Shown: positions 1 to 7,482, counted from the stretch's first letter. The stretch is DNA of 9,094 nucleotides from Pseudomonadota bacterium (GCA_021838065.1 JAKCEJ010000096.1:1-9094); one strand, 5' to 3'. A program made the numbers and translations. Notes: generated by a model from the sequence alone, not told the origin.

Positions 1-1
1 C

Positions 2-583
2 GACCGCCTCTCGCTGATCTATGACACGCGCAACAACATCGTCATCCCGACGAGCGGCATGGACGTGGTGGCCTACGGCGGGATCGCGAGCCGCAACGTG
101 TCGATCGACGATTCGCTGTTCACCGAGGCCGGCGTCGACGGGCGCTTCTACTGGTCGCCGACCCACCGGCTCACGGTGGCCACGCACGTCGACCTGCGCT
201 ACGAGCCGACCACCCATCACGTGCCGTTCTGGGGGCTGAGCAGCCTCGGCGGAGATGCCAGCACGATCGGCGGCTCGCAGCCACTGCGCGGCTACGGCAC
301 GGCGCGCTTCTACGACCGCAACGCGTTCGTGTTCAATCTCGAGCTGCGCCAGACGGTGCTCTCCCTGAACACCCTCTCGACCCACATCCTGATCCAGGTC
401 ACGCCCTTCTTCGACACCGGACGGGTCTTTCACCACTACAGCACGCTGCCCTTCAACCATCTGCACAATGTGGTCGGCATCGGCTTTCGCGGCATCGCCC
501 CGCCGTCAGTGGTCGGCTACGTCGACGTCGGCGAGGGCAGCGAGGGCATCGCGGTGTTCACGGGCATCAACTACCCGTTCTGA
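2..583 (+). CDS. Omp85/BamA-family outer-membrane beta-barrel protein, C-terminal 193 residues (partial)
   Basis: The reading frame is open at the left edge and ends at TGA 581-583, so only the end of the protein is visible. Alternating polar/hydrophobic strands, a DTRNN..P.SG opening typical of the barrel start, a PLRGY segment (visible residues 94-98) matching the conserved (V/L)RG(F/Y) lid-loop motif of Omp85 proteins, a following FNLELR strand and a C-terminal phenylalanine (GINYPF) all fit the bacterial surface antigen (D15/Omp85) barrel domain. Family members insert proteins into, or move them across, the outer membrane. POTRA or other N-terminal domains would lie outside the window, so BamA, TamA or a patatin-linked barrel cannot be told apart. 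The gene converges on hpnA and overlaps its stop by 13 bases. A link to hopanoids is not shown by the sequence. The ATG at 59 is internal and is not the start. Confidence 0.85.
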   Translation, partial: DRLSLIYDTRNNIVIPTSGMDVVAYGGIASRNVSIDDSLFTEAGVDGRFYWSPTHRLTVATHVDLRYEPTTHHVPFWGLSSLGGDASTIGGSQPLRGYGTARFYDRNAFVFNLELRQTVLSLNTLSTHILIQVTPFFDTGRVFHHYSTLPFNHLHNVVGIGFRGIAPPSVVGYVDVGEGSEGIAVFTGINYPF

Positions 584-1575
584 GGCGCATCGGCGAGATA
601 GCCCTGTGCGCCGAACCACTCGAGCGCGTCCGCGAACGCGAGCGAGGCTGGCCGGTGACTGTAGCCGAGCTCGCGCTCGGCCTTGGCGCTCGAGAAATAC
701 ATGCGCTTGCGCGCCATGCGCACGCTGTCAACCGTCACCCGGGTCGGCTTGCCGGTGAGCCGCGCAAAACCCTCGGCCACATAGGCAATCGGCAACACTA
801 CTCCGTGCGGCAGCCTCAGGCGCGGCGGTGAGCGCCCGGCGAGGCTCGTGACCGCGATCAGAATGTCGCGCAGCGGCAGGTTCTCCCCGCCGAGGATATA
901 GCGCTCGCCGATGCGGCCGTGATGGAAGGCGAGCACGTGCCCGGCGGCAACGTCATCGACGTGCACGATGTTGAGCCCCGTGTCGACGTATGCCGGCGTG
1001 CGCCCCAGGGCGGCATCGAGCAGGATCTGCCCGGTCGGTGTCGGCTTGATGTCGCGCGGCCCTACGGGCGCGGCCGGATTGACGATCACCACCGGAGCGC
1101 CGGCGGCGGCCGCCTCGAGCGCCACCTGCTCGGCGAGAAACTTCGAGCGCTTGTAATGTCCCACCATCGACTCGAGCGAGACCGGCGTGTCCTCAGTGCC
1201 CGCCGTGCCGTCGGACGGCAGACCGATGCAGGCCACGCTGCTGGTATAGACGATGCGCCTGACGCCGGCGCGCCGCGCAGCCTCGAGCAGGTTGCGCGTG
1301 CCCTCGACGTTGGCGCGGTACATCGCCTGCGGATCCGGCACCCAGAGCCGATAGTCGGCCGCCGCATGAAACACTGCCTCGCAGCCCTCGACGGCGCGCT
1401 GCAGTGATGGCGCATCGGTCAGATCGCCGATGGCGCTCTCCACACTGATTGCGCGCAGATTGCGCCGGTCGGATCCGGCGCGCACCAGCACGCGCACCTG
1501 CCAGCCGGCCGCGAGCAGCGTGCGCGCGAGCGCCGCGCCGACGAAACCCGTCGCGCCGGTGACCAGCGCCTTCAA
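571..1575 (-). CDS. hpnA: Hopanoid-associated sugar epimerase/reductase HpnA
   Basis: A 334-residue extended short-chain dehydrogenase (NAD-dependent epimerase family; relatives are often labelled dihydroflavonol-4-reductase). The Rossmann motif GATGFVG is at residues 7-13, the TSS strand end at 111-113 and the catalytic pair YKRSK at 141-145 (Tyr141, Lys145). Length and motif context match HpnA of hopanoid clusters. The start is taken as TTG at 1575-1573, because the Rossmann fold begins at once there and TTG forms a TTGA overlap with the hpnG stop. A GGGGG run four bases upstream is a weak ribosome site. The open frame continues far upstream with no ATG suited to the fold, and that extension runs through hpnG as a shadow. 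The substrate is not settled. Position after hpnG makes the reductive step from ribosylhopane to bacteriohopanetetrol a reasonable guess. The gene is last in the operon, and its 3' end overlaps the convergent barrel gene. Confidence 0.9.
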   Translation of the reverse strand: MKALVTGATGFVGAALARTLLAAGWQVRVLVRAGSDRRNLRAISVESAIGDLTDAPSLQRAVEGCEAVFHAAADYRLWVPDPQAMYRANVEGTRNLLEAARRAGVRRIVYTSSVACIGLPSDGTAGTEDTPVSLESMVGHYKRSKFLAEQVALEAAAAGAPVVIVNPAAPVGPRDIKPTPTGQILLDAALGRTPAYVDTGLNIVHVDDVAAGHVLAFHHGRIGERYILGGENLPLRDILIAVTSLAGRSPPRLRLPHGVVLPIAYVAEGFARLTGKPTRVTVDSVRMARKRMYFSSAKAERELGYSHRPASLAFADALEWFGAQGYLADAPQNG

Positions 1576-2315
1576 TGCGCCCCCATCCAGTACTGCGCGG
1601 TGAGCGCGCGGCGCGCCGGCAGGCCCGGCTCGGCCAGACGCGTGAGCGTGCCGCAGGCGGTGCGAAAGCGCCGCGCGAGCGAGCGCACGGCCGGGATGCT
1701 CAACGGAGCAAATGCGAGCCCGAGCACGAGCCGGCCGATCGCGACGCCGCCGGCGCCGCTCGCCGCCAGCACCGCCTCGGGCAGATCGTCGGCGGCCGTA
1801 TCGACGATCACCCGCAGCACGAGAAACGGCACGGCGGCCGCGGCGGCAAGCTGCGCCACGGCGGCGCTTTCCATGTCGACCGCGACACAGCCGGTCTCGC
1901 GCCACGCGATCGCCTTGTCGAGCCGCGAGCCGAGCGGCACCCGACTGGTGAGCAGCGCGCCGTCGCTGACCTGACAGTCGCGCGGCAGGGCCGCGAGCAC
2001 CGCCTCGCGCCAGCGCGCGTGGGTCGGCAGCGCCGGACCGTCGAGCACCCGCACCTCCCGGGGCACGAGCACCGCACCGCACTCGAGCGAGGGGTCGAGC
2101 GCCCCGGCGGTGCCGAAGCTCGCAAGCGCGCTCGCCCCGGCCCGCGCCAGGCGCTCCGCCCCGGCGTGCGCCGCATCCCAGCCCATGCCGCTCACGCTGA
2201 GCAGCGCATCATCCTCGAGCTCGAGCACCTCGCCGCCGGCGACGAGGGCGCGATGCCCCGGGGCGAGCGCGCGAGCCTCGGATGCGAGCGCCGCGACGAT
2301 GCCCACCCGGTTCAA
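1572..2315 (-). CDS. hpnG: Hopanoid-associated nucleoside hydrolase/phosphorylase HpnG
   Basis: A 247-residue member of the purine/MTA-SAH nucleosidase fold. HpnG proteins remove adenine from adenosylhopane, giving ribosylhopane or its phosphate, the step after HpnH. Visible family marks are VGIVAALASEA at the N-terminus (Glu13 in the position of the MTA nucleosidase acid), SGMG (42-45), SFGTAGAL (67-74 region), VDMES (146-150) and R168-V-I-V-D172, the Asp corresponding to the purine-contacting residue of the family. TTG at 2315 is chosen because it gives a TTGA overlap with the shc stop and has GGGAGG 11 bases upstream. GTG at 2306, three codons in, is the alternative, but it lies 20 bases from that site. 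The frame stays open upstream into shc, but that part is a shadow with no family similarity. The tail after about residue 205 is arginine-rich. Confidence 0.88.
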   Translation of the reverse strand: MNRVGIVAALASEARALAPGHRALVAGGEVLELEDDALLSVSGMGWDAAHAGAERLARAGASALASFGTAGALDPSLECGAVLVPREVRVLDGPALPTHARWREAVLAALPRDCQVSDGALLTSRVPLGSRLDKAIAWRETGCVAVDMESAAVAQLAAAAAVPFLVLRVIVDTAADDLPEAVLAASGAGGVAIGRLVLGLAFAPLSIPAVRSLARRFRTACGTLTRLAEPGLPARRALTAQYWMGAH

Positions 2316-4270
2316 GGCGCCCGCGGCCTCCCATGGCGGTAGGCCGCGAGCGCCCAGAGCGGGAAGAATGCGGCGTAGCCGTGATACTTGAGATAGAACA
2401 CCCGCGGAAAGCCCGGCGCGGTGAAGCTCGGATGGCTCCACAGCCCGCGCTCCTGGGTATCGAGGAGAAACTCGATGCCGCGCCGCACCGCCGCGTGGTC
2501 GCGCTGCCCGGCGGCGATCAGCGCCAGCACCGCCCAGGCGGTCTGATAGGGGGTGCTCGGGAACGGCTGCCCACCGCGTCGCGCGCGATCGTAACTGTCG
2601 TTGCTCTCGCCCCAGCCACCGTCGGAGTTCTGGCGGGCGAGGAACCATTCGACGGCGCGGCGCACCATCGGGTCGGTGGCGCCGACGCCCGCCGCCTCGA
2701 GCGCCACCAGCACCGACCAGGTGCCGTAGATGTAGTTGGTGCCCCAGCGGCCGAACCACGAGCCGTCAGCCTCCTGCTCGCTCCTGAGGAACTCGAGCGC
2801 GCGCGCGAGCACGGCGCGGTCCGCGGGCCGCGCGATGCGCGCGAGGATCGTGATGACGCGCGCGGTCACGTCGCTGGTCGGCGGGTCGAGCAGCGCGCCG
2901 TGATCGGCGAAGGGGATGAGGTTGAGCCGGTAGTGCGTGTTGTCGGCGTCGAAGGCGGCGAAGCCGCCGTTCCTGCTCTGCATGCCCACCAGCCACTCGA
3001 GCGAGCGCTCGATGGCATGCGCATAGGGCGCGGCCGGCCCGGCCTGATGCATCGACCAGGCCACCACGGCGGTGTCGTCGAGGTCCGGATAGTACGCATT
3101 GCCGTACTGGAACGGCCAGCCGCCGGGGGGCACATCCGGCCGGCGCGCGCACCAGTCGCCGACCGTCTGGAGCACCTGGCGGGAGACCAGCCAGTCGAGG
3201 CCGCACCGCGCGGCGGCGAGGCTCTCGGCATCACCGACCGTCTGCAGCGCCAGGCAGGCGAGCCCGGTGTCCCACACCGGCGAGACGCACGGCTGGCAGT
3301 AGGCCCGATCGCCCTGCTCGACCACGAGCTTCTCGATCGCACGCTTGGCCGTGACGCGCCGCGGATCGTCGCTCGGGTAGCCGAGCAGCACCATCATCTC
3401 GAGCGCATTCACCATGGCCGGGAAGATCGCCCCGAGCCCATCCTCCCCGTTCAGCCGCTCGAGCGTCCAGGCCTCGGCGCGCGCGATCGCGCGCCGGCGC
3501 ATCGGCGCGGGAATCAGCGGGTCGATCACGCGGAAGACCCGATCGAGCATGAAGAACAGGCGCGCGAGCGCGCGCCCCTGGCTCGGCAGGTGGAAATAGT
3601 GCCGTTCCTCCTGCGGCGGCGTCGTGAACAGCTCGCGGATGTTCACCCCGCGGGGATTGCGCGCCACGGGCTTGAGCGTGCACAGCACAAACAGCGGCAC
3701 CATCACCGTGCGCGACCAGTAGGAGACCTTCTCGACGTGGAACGCGAACCACCGCGGCAGCAGCATGATCTCCGCGGGGATGTAGGGTACGGCCCGCCAG
3801 GGCACCTCGCCGTAGAGCGCGAGCGCGATGCGTGTGAACACGTTGGTCCGCGCCGCACCGCCGCGCGCGAGAATCGCCTCGCGCGCGCGCTGCATGTGCG
3901 GCGCCCCGGGATCGTCGCCGGCGAGCTTCAGCGCGAAATACACCTTCACGGTGCAGGAGAGATCGAGCTCCCCGCCCTCGTAAAGCGGCCAGCCGCCGCC
4001 GGGCTGCTGATGCGCGCGCAGATAGACCGCGAGCCGCCGCTCGAGCGCCGGGTCGATCTCATCCAGATAGTGCATCATCAGGATGTATTCGGCCGGGATG
4101 GTGCAGTCGGCCTCGAGCTCGAACACCCAGTGGCCATCGGGCTGCTGCAGGCCGATCAGCGCATCGCGCGCGGCGCGGATGGCGCGCTCGAGCCGCCCGC
4201 CGCGCGCCCCGGAGGGCGCCGGCGCCATCGCCGGCTCGGCGAGCGCCGCGTGCTGCGTTTCGTCGTTCAC
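2312..4270 (-). CDS. shc: Squalene-hopene cyclase
   Basis: A 652-residue triterpene cyclase, close to the usual 620-680 for bacterial enzymes. It cyclises squalene to hopene and hopanol at the inner membrane. The catalytic acid motif DLDDT is at residues 396-400. QW-type repeats occur along the chain, for example PDGHWVFELEAD (44-55), GGGWPLYEGG (91-100), QSRNGGFAAFDAD (431-443), ADGSWFGRWG (501-510) and NSDGGWGES (548-556). The aromatic-rich C-terminus YHGYAAFFPLWAL (629-641) is typical. GTG at 4270 is preferred because it overlaps the sqs stop as GTGA and has GGAGG nine bases upstream. A second GTG at 4288 would add only six residues but would sit on top of that ribosome site. It lies between sqs, which makes its substrate, and hpnG. 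The product could in principle differ in detail (tetrahymanol synthases belong elsewhere), but the neighbouring hpn genes argue for hopene. Confidence 0.97.
   Translation of the reverse strand: MNDETQHAALAEPAMAPAPSGARGGRLERAIRAARDALIGLQQPDGHWVFELEADCTIPAEYILMMHYLDEIDPALERRLAVYLRAHQQPGGGWPLYEGGELDLSCTVKVYFALKLAGDDPGAPHMQRAREAILARGGAARTNVFTRIALALYGEVPWRAVPYIPAEIMLLPRWFAFHVEKVSYWSRTVMVPLFVLCTLKPVARNPRGVNIRELFTTPPQEERHYFHLPSQGRALARLFFMLDRVFRVIDPLIPAPMRRRAIARAEAWTLERLNGEDGLGAIFPAMVNALEMMVLLGYPSDDPRRVTAKRAIEKLVVEQGDRAYCQPCVSPVWDTGLACLALQTVGDAESLAAARCGLDWLVSRQVLQTVGDWCARRPDVPPGGWPFQYGNAYYPDLDDTAVVAWSMHQAGPAAPYAHAIERSLEWLVGMQSRNGGFAAFDADNTHYRLNLIPFADHGALLDPPTSDVTARVITILARIARPADRAVLARALEFLRSEQEADGSWFGRWGTNYIYGTWSVLVALEAAGVGATDPMVRRAVEWFLARQNSDGGWGESNDSYDRARRGGQPFPSTPYQTAWAVLALIAAGQRDHAAVRRGIEFLLDTQERGLWSHPSFTAPGFPRVFYLKYHGYAAFFPLWALAAYRHGRPRAP
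2327..2332 (-). promoter_or_regulatory. Ribosome binding site supporting the TTG start of hpnG
   Basis: GGGAGG on the minus strand lies eleven bases before TTG 2315, near the 3' end of shc. The spacing is slightly long but much better than the 20 bases to the alternative GTG at 2306. Confidence 0.55.
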
Positions 4271-5400
4271 GGCGAGGTGCCTCCGCACTGCAGTTCCGCT
4301 GCCGAGGGCCCCTCGTCCTCGTCCGCCTCGGCGAAGGCCCCGGATGGCACGCCGGCCGGGCGCAGCGGCACCTCGCCTGCGGCGAGCGGCAGGCCGCGCG
4401 CGGCCCGCTCGAACAGCCGGCGCAACATGGCGTCATTGCGCACCGACAGGTTGGTGAGTGTCTGGGTCATCGCCACCGCCGAGCGCGACACCTTCACCTG
4501 GCGGCCCGCGGTGAAAGCGGGGTTGTCCTGGATCTTGCGCAGCGTGAGGGCCGCGAGCCCGATCGCCCACAGGCAGAAGCGGCGGATTCCGGTCTCCTCC
4601 CCGGGAATGAGCAGCGTGAAGGTGAGCGCGTTGCGCAGATGGCGGTGCGCGATGCCGATCAGCTCGATCATGCCCGCCTGGAAGCGCGCATCGCTGCGCT
4701 CGGGTGTGAGGGTGGCCAGATCGACCCCGTGGCGGCTGAACAGCTCCTGCGGCAGCCAGCAGGCCCCGCGCGCGCGGTCCTCCCACACGTCCTTCAAGAT
4801 GTTGGTCATCTGCAGGCCCTGGCCGAAGGAGGGAGCCAGCGCGTAGAGTTCGGCGTAGTGGCGCTCGATCTGGCGCGAATAGCCGCAGAACAGCTCCGTG
4901 AGCGTCTCCCCGACGATGCCCGCGACGTAGTAGCAGTAGGTATCGAGGTCGGTCGAACGCGCGAGCCCCCGCAGACTCGCGGTCCGCTGGAACTGATGCA
5001 TGCCGTGGCTCATCACCTCGATGCAGCGGCGGATGGCGCCGCGCTGGCGCGCCTCGAAGCGCTCGACGACACGCATCACCCGCGCCGTGTTGGCGACGAG
5101 ATCGCGCTCGGCCGGCAGCGTGTGCTCGGTGAGACGCGGCAGCACCTCGCGCGCGAACCGGTCGGCATCCTCGCGGCCCTGCACCACGCGCGTGAAACGC
5201 CGCAGGAACCGGTTGGTGTCCTCGGCCTCGAGTGCCGGCTCGTCCTCGATGGTATCGGCGATGCGGCACAGCAGGTACGCGCTCGTCACCGCGGTGCGCA
5301 GCGCCGGCGGCAGCTGCGGGATCGTCAGCGCAAAGGTGCGCGAGACGTGCGGCAGGATCTCGTCCTGGTAGGCCTCATCGGACACTGGCAATTCTGACAT
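4267..5400 (-). CDS. sqs: Squalene synthase, single-enzyme (farnesyl-diphosphate farnesyltransferase) type
   Basis: A 377-residue trans-isoprenyl head-to-head synthase. Two Asp-rich metal-binding motifs are present, DTIED (49-53) and NILKDVWED (200-208), together with YCYYVAGIVGE (155-165), which resembles the YC.YVAG.VG block of squalene synthases. After the core comes FCLWAIGLAALTLRKI (275-290) and the KVSR segment (303-306). These match the C-terminal half of eukaryote-like squalene synthases, which is lacking in the roughly 280-residue HpnC and HpnD proteins. I therefore read it as an enzyme that makes squalene from two farnesyl diphosphates alone, with NADPH, rather than as presqualene synthase. 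No membrane anchor is seen; the last 40 residues are Pro/Ala-rich and acidic (EADEDE, 358-363). ATG at 5400 has GAGGGAG just upstream. Many databases would label it phytoene/squalene synthase family or hpnD. Confidence 0.88.
   Translation of the reverse strand: MSELPVSDEAYQDEILPHVSRTFALTIPQLPPALRTAVTSAYLLCRIADTIEDEPALEAEDTNRFLRRFTRVVQGREDADRFAREVLPRLTEHTLPAERDLVANTARVMRVVERFEARQRGAIRRCIEVMSHGMHQFQRTASLRGLARSTDLDTYCYYVAGIVGETLTELFCGYSRQIERHYAELYALAPSFGQGLQMTNILKDVWEDRARGACWLPQELFSRHGVDLATLTPERSDARFQAGMIELIGIAHRHLRNALTFTLLIPGEETGIRRFCLWAIGLAALTLRKIQDNPAFTAGRQVKVSRSAVAMTQTLTNLSVRNDAMLRRLFERAARGLPLAAGEVPLRPAGVPSGAFAEADEDEGPSAAELQCGGTSP
4280..4284 (-). promoter_or_regulatory. Ribosome binding site deciding the GTG start of shc
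   Basis: GGAGG on the minus strand lies nine bases before GTG 4270, inside the last codons of sqs. It favours the GTGA stop/start overlap over the earlier GTG at 4288, which would lie just upstream of this site. Confidence 0.7.
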
Positions 5401-5416
5401 GCACTCCCTCTGCGGG

Positions 5417-6322
5417 TCAGTTGCGGCGCGCGAGCAGCCACTCGGCCACCGCGCGCAGCGGATCGGCCTGCGCCCCGAGCGGCGCGAGCGACTCGAGCGC
5501 CGAGGCGCTCAGGCGCCGCACGCGCTCCTGCGAGGCGGGGATGCCGAGGATCGCCGGATGGGTCGACTTGCCGCGCTCGCGGTCCGAGTGCGCCGCCTTG
5601 CCGAGCGTGGCGGTGTCGCTGAGCTCATCGAGCAGGTCGTCCTGGATCTGAAAGGCGAGGCCAATGGGGGCGGCGAACCCCTCGAGCGCGCGCTCGAGGC
5701 GCGCATCGAGCCCGGGCACGCAGGCCGCGCCCATCATGACGCTGGCGCGGATCAGCGCGCCGGTCTTGAGCGAGTGCAGCTGCTCGACCTGCTCGATGCC
5801 GAGCTTGCGCCCTTCGGACTCGAGGTCGATCGCCTGGCCGCCGGCCATGCCGACACTGCCGATCGCCTCGGCGAGCAGGCCCACGAGCCGCACCCGCACC
5901 GCGGGCGAGTCGGGCAGGCTCGGATCGCGCGCGAGCAGCTCGAAGGCGAGCGACTGCAGCGCATCGCCGACCAGAAGCGCCGTCGCCTCATCGTAGGCCT
6001 TGTGGCAGGTGGGCCGTCCGCGGCGCAGGTCGTCATCGTCCATCGCCGGCAGATCGTCGTGCACCAGCGAGTACACGTGCACCAGCTCGAGCGCGCAGGC
6101 GGCCGCCTCGACCTGCTCCTCGGCGAGCCCCAGCGAGCGGGCCGTAGCAAGCAGCAGAATCGGCCGCACCCGCTTGCCCCCGCCGAGCACGCTGTAGCGC
6201 ATCGCCTCGTGCAGTCGCTGCGGCAGGCGCTCGCGCGGCGGCAGCCGGCGCGCGAGCGCCTCCTCCATGCGCGCGCGCCACTGATCGAGCTGCGCGGGGA
6301 TGAACTCAAGCGCCGCTGACAC
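5417..6322 (-). CDS. ispA: Farnesyl diphosphate synthase (short-chain polyprenyl synthase)
   Basis: A 301-residue all-trans prenyl diphosphate synthase, matching bacterial IspA in length. The first Asp-rich motif is HDDLPAMDDDDLRRG (88-102), with four residues between DD and D as in bacterial farnesyl synthases. The second is QIQDDLLDE (225-233). GGGKRVRP (47-54) holds the diphosphate-binding residues, and KTGALI (186-191) is also present. Tyr84, five residues before the first motif, is a bulky residue that usually stops the chain near C15, so farnesyl diphosphate is the expected product. It would supply the squalene synthase encoded 16 bases downstream. The start is GTG at 6322, preceded at five bases by GGGAAGG. 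This start lies inside the end of hpnH, giving a 17-base overlap. It may also be the cell's general farnesyl synthase for ubiquinone and undecaprenol; this window cannot show whether another copy exists. Confidence 0.95.
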   Translation of the reverse strand: MSAALEFIPAQLDQWRARMEEALARRLPPRERLPQRLHEAMRYSVLGGGKRVRPILLLATARSLGLAEEQVEAAACALELVHVYSLVHDDLPAMDDDDLRRGRPTCHKAYDEATALLVGDALQSLAFELLARDPSLPDSPAVRVRLVGLLAEAIGSVGMAGGQAIDLESEGRKLGIEQVEQLHSLKTGALIRASVMMGAACVPGLDARLERALEGFAAPIGLAFQIQDDLLDELSDTATLGKAAHSDRERGKSTHPAILGIPASQERVRRLSASALESLAPLGAQADPLRAVAEWLLARRN

Positions 6323-7463
6323 GGCGGCCTTCCCGGTTCGCGCTCGCGCGCACCTCGCTGAGCGGAATCTTCACTTCCGTCAGCGCGGGCGCCTTCAGCG
6401 ACGGCTCCTCGTACACCACGGGCAGATCCGGGGCCATGGGCCCCTCGAGCCGCGGCCCGTTGATCGAGCGCCACAGCGCCTTCAGCGGATGCGCGAAGGC
6501 GTCATCGACGGCCGTGCCCTCGTAGCCGCAGTGCGCCATGCAATTGTTGCAGAGCGGATTGCGCCCGACGCCGTAGCGCTCCCACGCGGTATCCTCCATC
6601 AGCGAGCGGAAGCTCTCGGCGTAGCCCTCTCCGGTGAGCAGGTAGCAGGGCCGCTGCCAGCCGAAGATGTTGTATGTCGGGGTGCTCCACGGTGTGCACT
6701 GGTACGCCTGATTGCCGGCGAGGAAATCGAGGAACAGCGAGGAGTGGTTGAATGACCAGCGCGCACCGCGTTGCCGGCCGCGCTTGAAGATCTCGCGAAA
6801 CAGCGTCTTGCTGCCGTTGCGGCCGAGGAACACGTCCTGGCGCGGCGCATGCTGGTAGCTGTAGCCGGGCGAGACGGTGATGCCCTCGACGCCGAGCGTC
6901 ATGGCGAGGTCGAAGAACCCGGCCACATCGTCCGGATCCTCCTGCTGAAACAGCGTGCAGTTGACGGTCACGCGGAAGCCCTTTGAGCGGGCCAGGCGGA
7001 TCGCCGCGACCGCCTTGTCGAACACGCCCTCCTGGCACACCGACTCGTCGTGCCGCTCGCGGTTGCCGTCGAGGTGGATCGAGAAAGTCAGGTACGGCGA
7101 GGGGCGGTACTCGTCGATGTGCTTGGCGAGCAGGAGCGCATTGGTGCACAGGTACACGAAGCGCTTGCGCGCGACGATGCCCTCGACGATGCGCGGCATG
7201 TCCTTGTGGATGAGCGGCTCGCCGCCCGGAATCGACACCATGGGCGCGCCGCACTCTTCCACCGCCGCGATCGCCGCCTCCACCGAGAGGCGCTGCTGCA
7301 GGATGTCCTTCGGGTAATCGATCTTGCCGCAGCCGGCACAGGCCAGGTTGCACTGAAACAGCGGCTCGAGCATGAGCACGAGCGGGTAGCGCTTCTCACC
7401 GCGCAGCTTGCGGCTGACGATGTAGCGCGCGACCCGGTACTGTTGAATTAGAGGAATACCCAA
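6306..7463 (-). CDS. hpnH: Radical SAM adenosylhopane synthase HpnH
   Basis: A 385-residue radical SAM enzyme that joins a 5'-deoxyadenosyl group to hopene to give adenosylhopane, the first step of side-chain extension. The cluster motif C38-NLA-C42-AG-C45 is followed by IPGGEPLIHKD (78-88) and FSIHLDG (127-133). The C-terminal half carries further cysteines (C256, C273, and C305/C308/C312 in LCNNCMAHC), as in the HpnH family and its DUF3463 region. The N-terminus GIPLIQQYRVARYI is the usual HpnH opening. The start is TTG at 7463, because it places that opening at residue 2 and has GGGAG seven bases upstream. The frame is open to 7772, but the extra 100 residues run antiparallel-free through idi and look like random Arg/Pro/Ser-rich shadow. 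The nearest in-frame ATG would lie inside idi. The gene overlaps ispA by 17 bases. Confidence 0.96.
   Translation of the reverse strand: MGIPLIQQYRVARYIVSRKLRGEKRYPLVLMLEPLFQCNLACAGCGKIDYPKDILQQRLSVEAAIAAVEECGAPMVSIPGGEPLIHKDMPRIVEGIVARKRFVYLCTNALLLAKHIDEYRPSPYLTFSIHLDGNRERHDESVCQEGVFDKAVAAIRLARSKGFRVTVNCTLFQQEDPDDVAGFFDLAMTLGVEGITVSPGYSYQHAPRQDVFLGRNGSKTLFREIFKRGRQRGARWSFNHSSLFLDFLAGNQAYQCTPWSTPTYNIFGWQRPCYLLTGEGYAESFRSLMEDTAWERYGVGRNPLCNNCMAHCGYEGTAVDDAFAHPLKALWRSINGPRLEGPMAPDLPVVYEEPSLKAPALTEVKIPLSEVRASANREGRRVSGA
6328..6334 (-). promoter_or_regulatory. Ribosome binding site deciding the GTG start of ispA
   Basis: GGGAAGG on the minus strand lies five bases before GTG 6322, inside the final codons of hpnH. 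It supports the 17-base hpnH/ispA overlap over a later start. Confidence 0.7.
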
Positions 7464-7470
7464 AATCCGT

Positions 7471-7475
7471 CTCCC
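7471..7475 (-). promoter_or_regulatory. Ribosome binding site deciding the TTG start of hpnH
   Basis: GGGAG on the minus strand lies seven bases before TTG 7463. It is the clearest purine-rich site in the spacer and fits the position where conserved HpnH sequence begins. Confidence 0.7.
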
Positions 7476-7482
7476 AAGGTTG

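Noticed and set aside
1576..2082. Upstream extension of the hpnA frame giving a 503-residue protein
   Set aside because: The extra N-terminal part is low-complexity Arg/Ala/Gly antiframe sequence over hpnG. The Rossmann fold starts at TTG 1575, which matches the family length.
2282..4846. Very long (854-codon) plus-strand open frame opposite shc and part of sqs
   Set aside because: It is antisense to a cyclase with clear QW and DLDDT motifs. Its translation is rich in Arg/Ala/Pro/His with no recognisable domain, and long antisense frames are expected opposite GC-rich genes with G/C-ending codons.
4267..5400. Reading the gene as phytoene synthase (carotenoid) or HpnD
   Set aside because: The length, the post-core FCLWAI...KVSR blocks and the lack of neighbouring hpnC, hpnE or carotenoid genes favour a full squalene synthase, though database labels may differ.
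4639..6319. Plus-strand open frames at 4639-5397 and 5399-6319
   Set aside because: They mirror sqs and ispA on the opposite strand, have shadow-like composition, and lack domains or ribosome sites.
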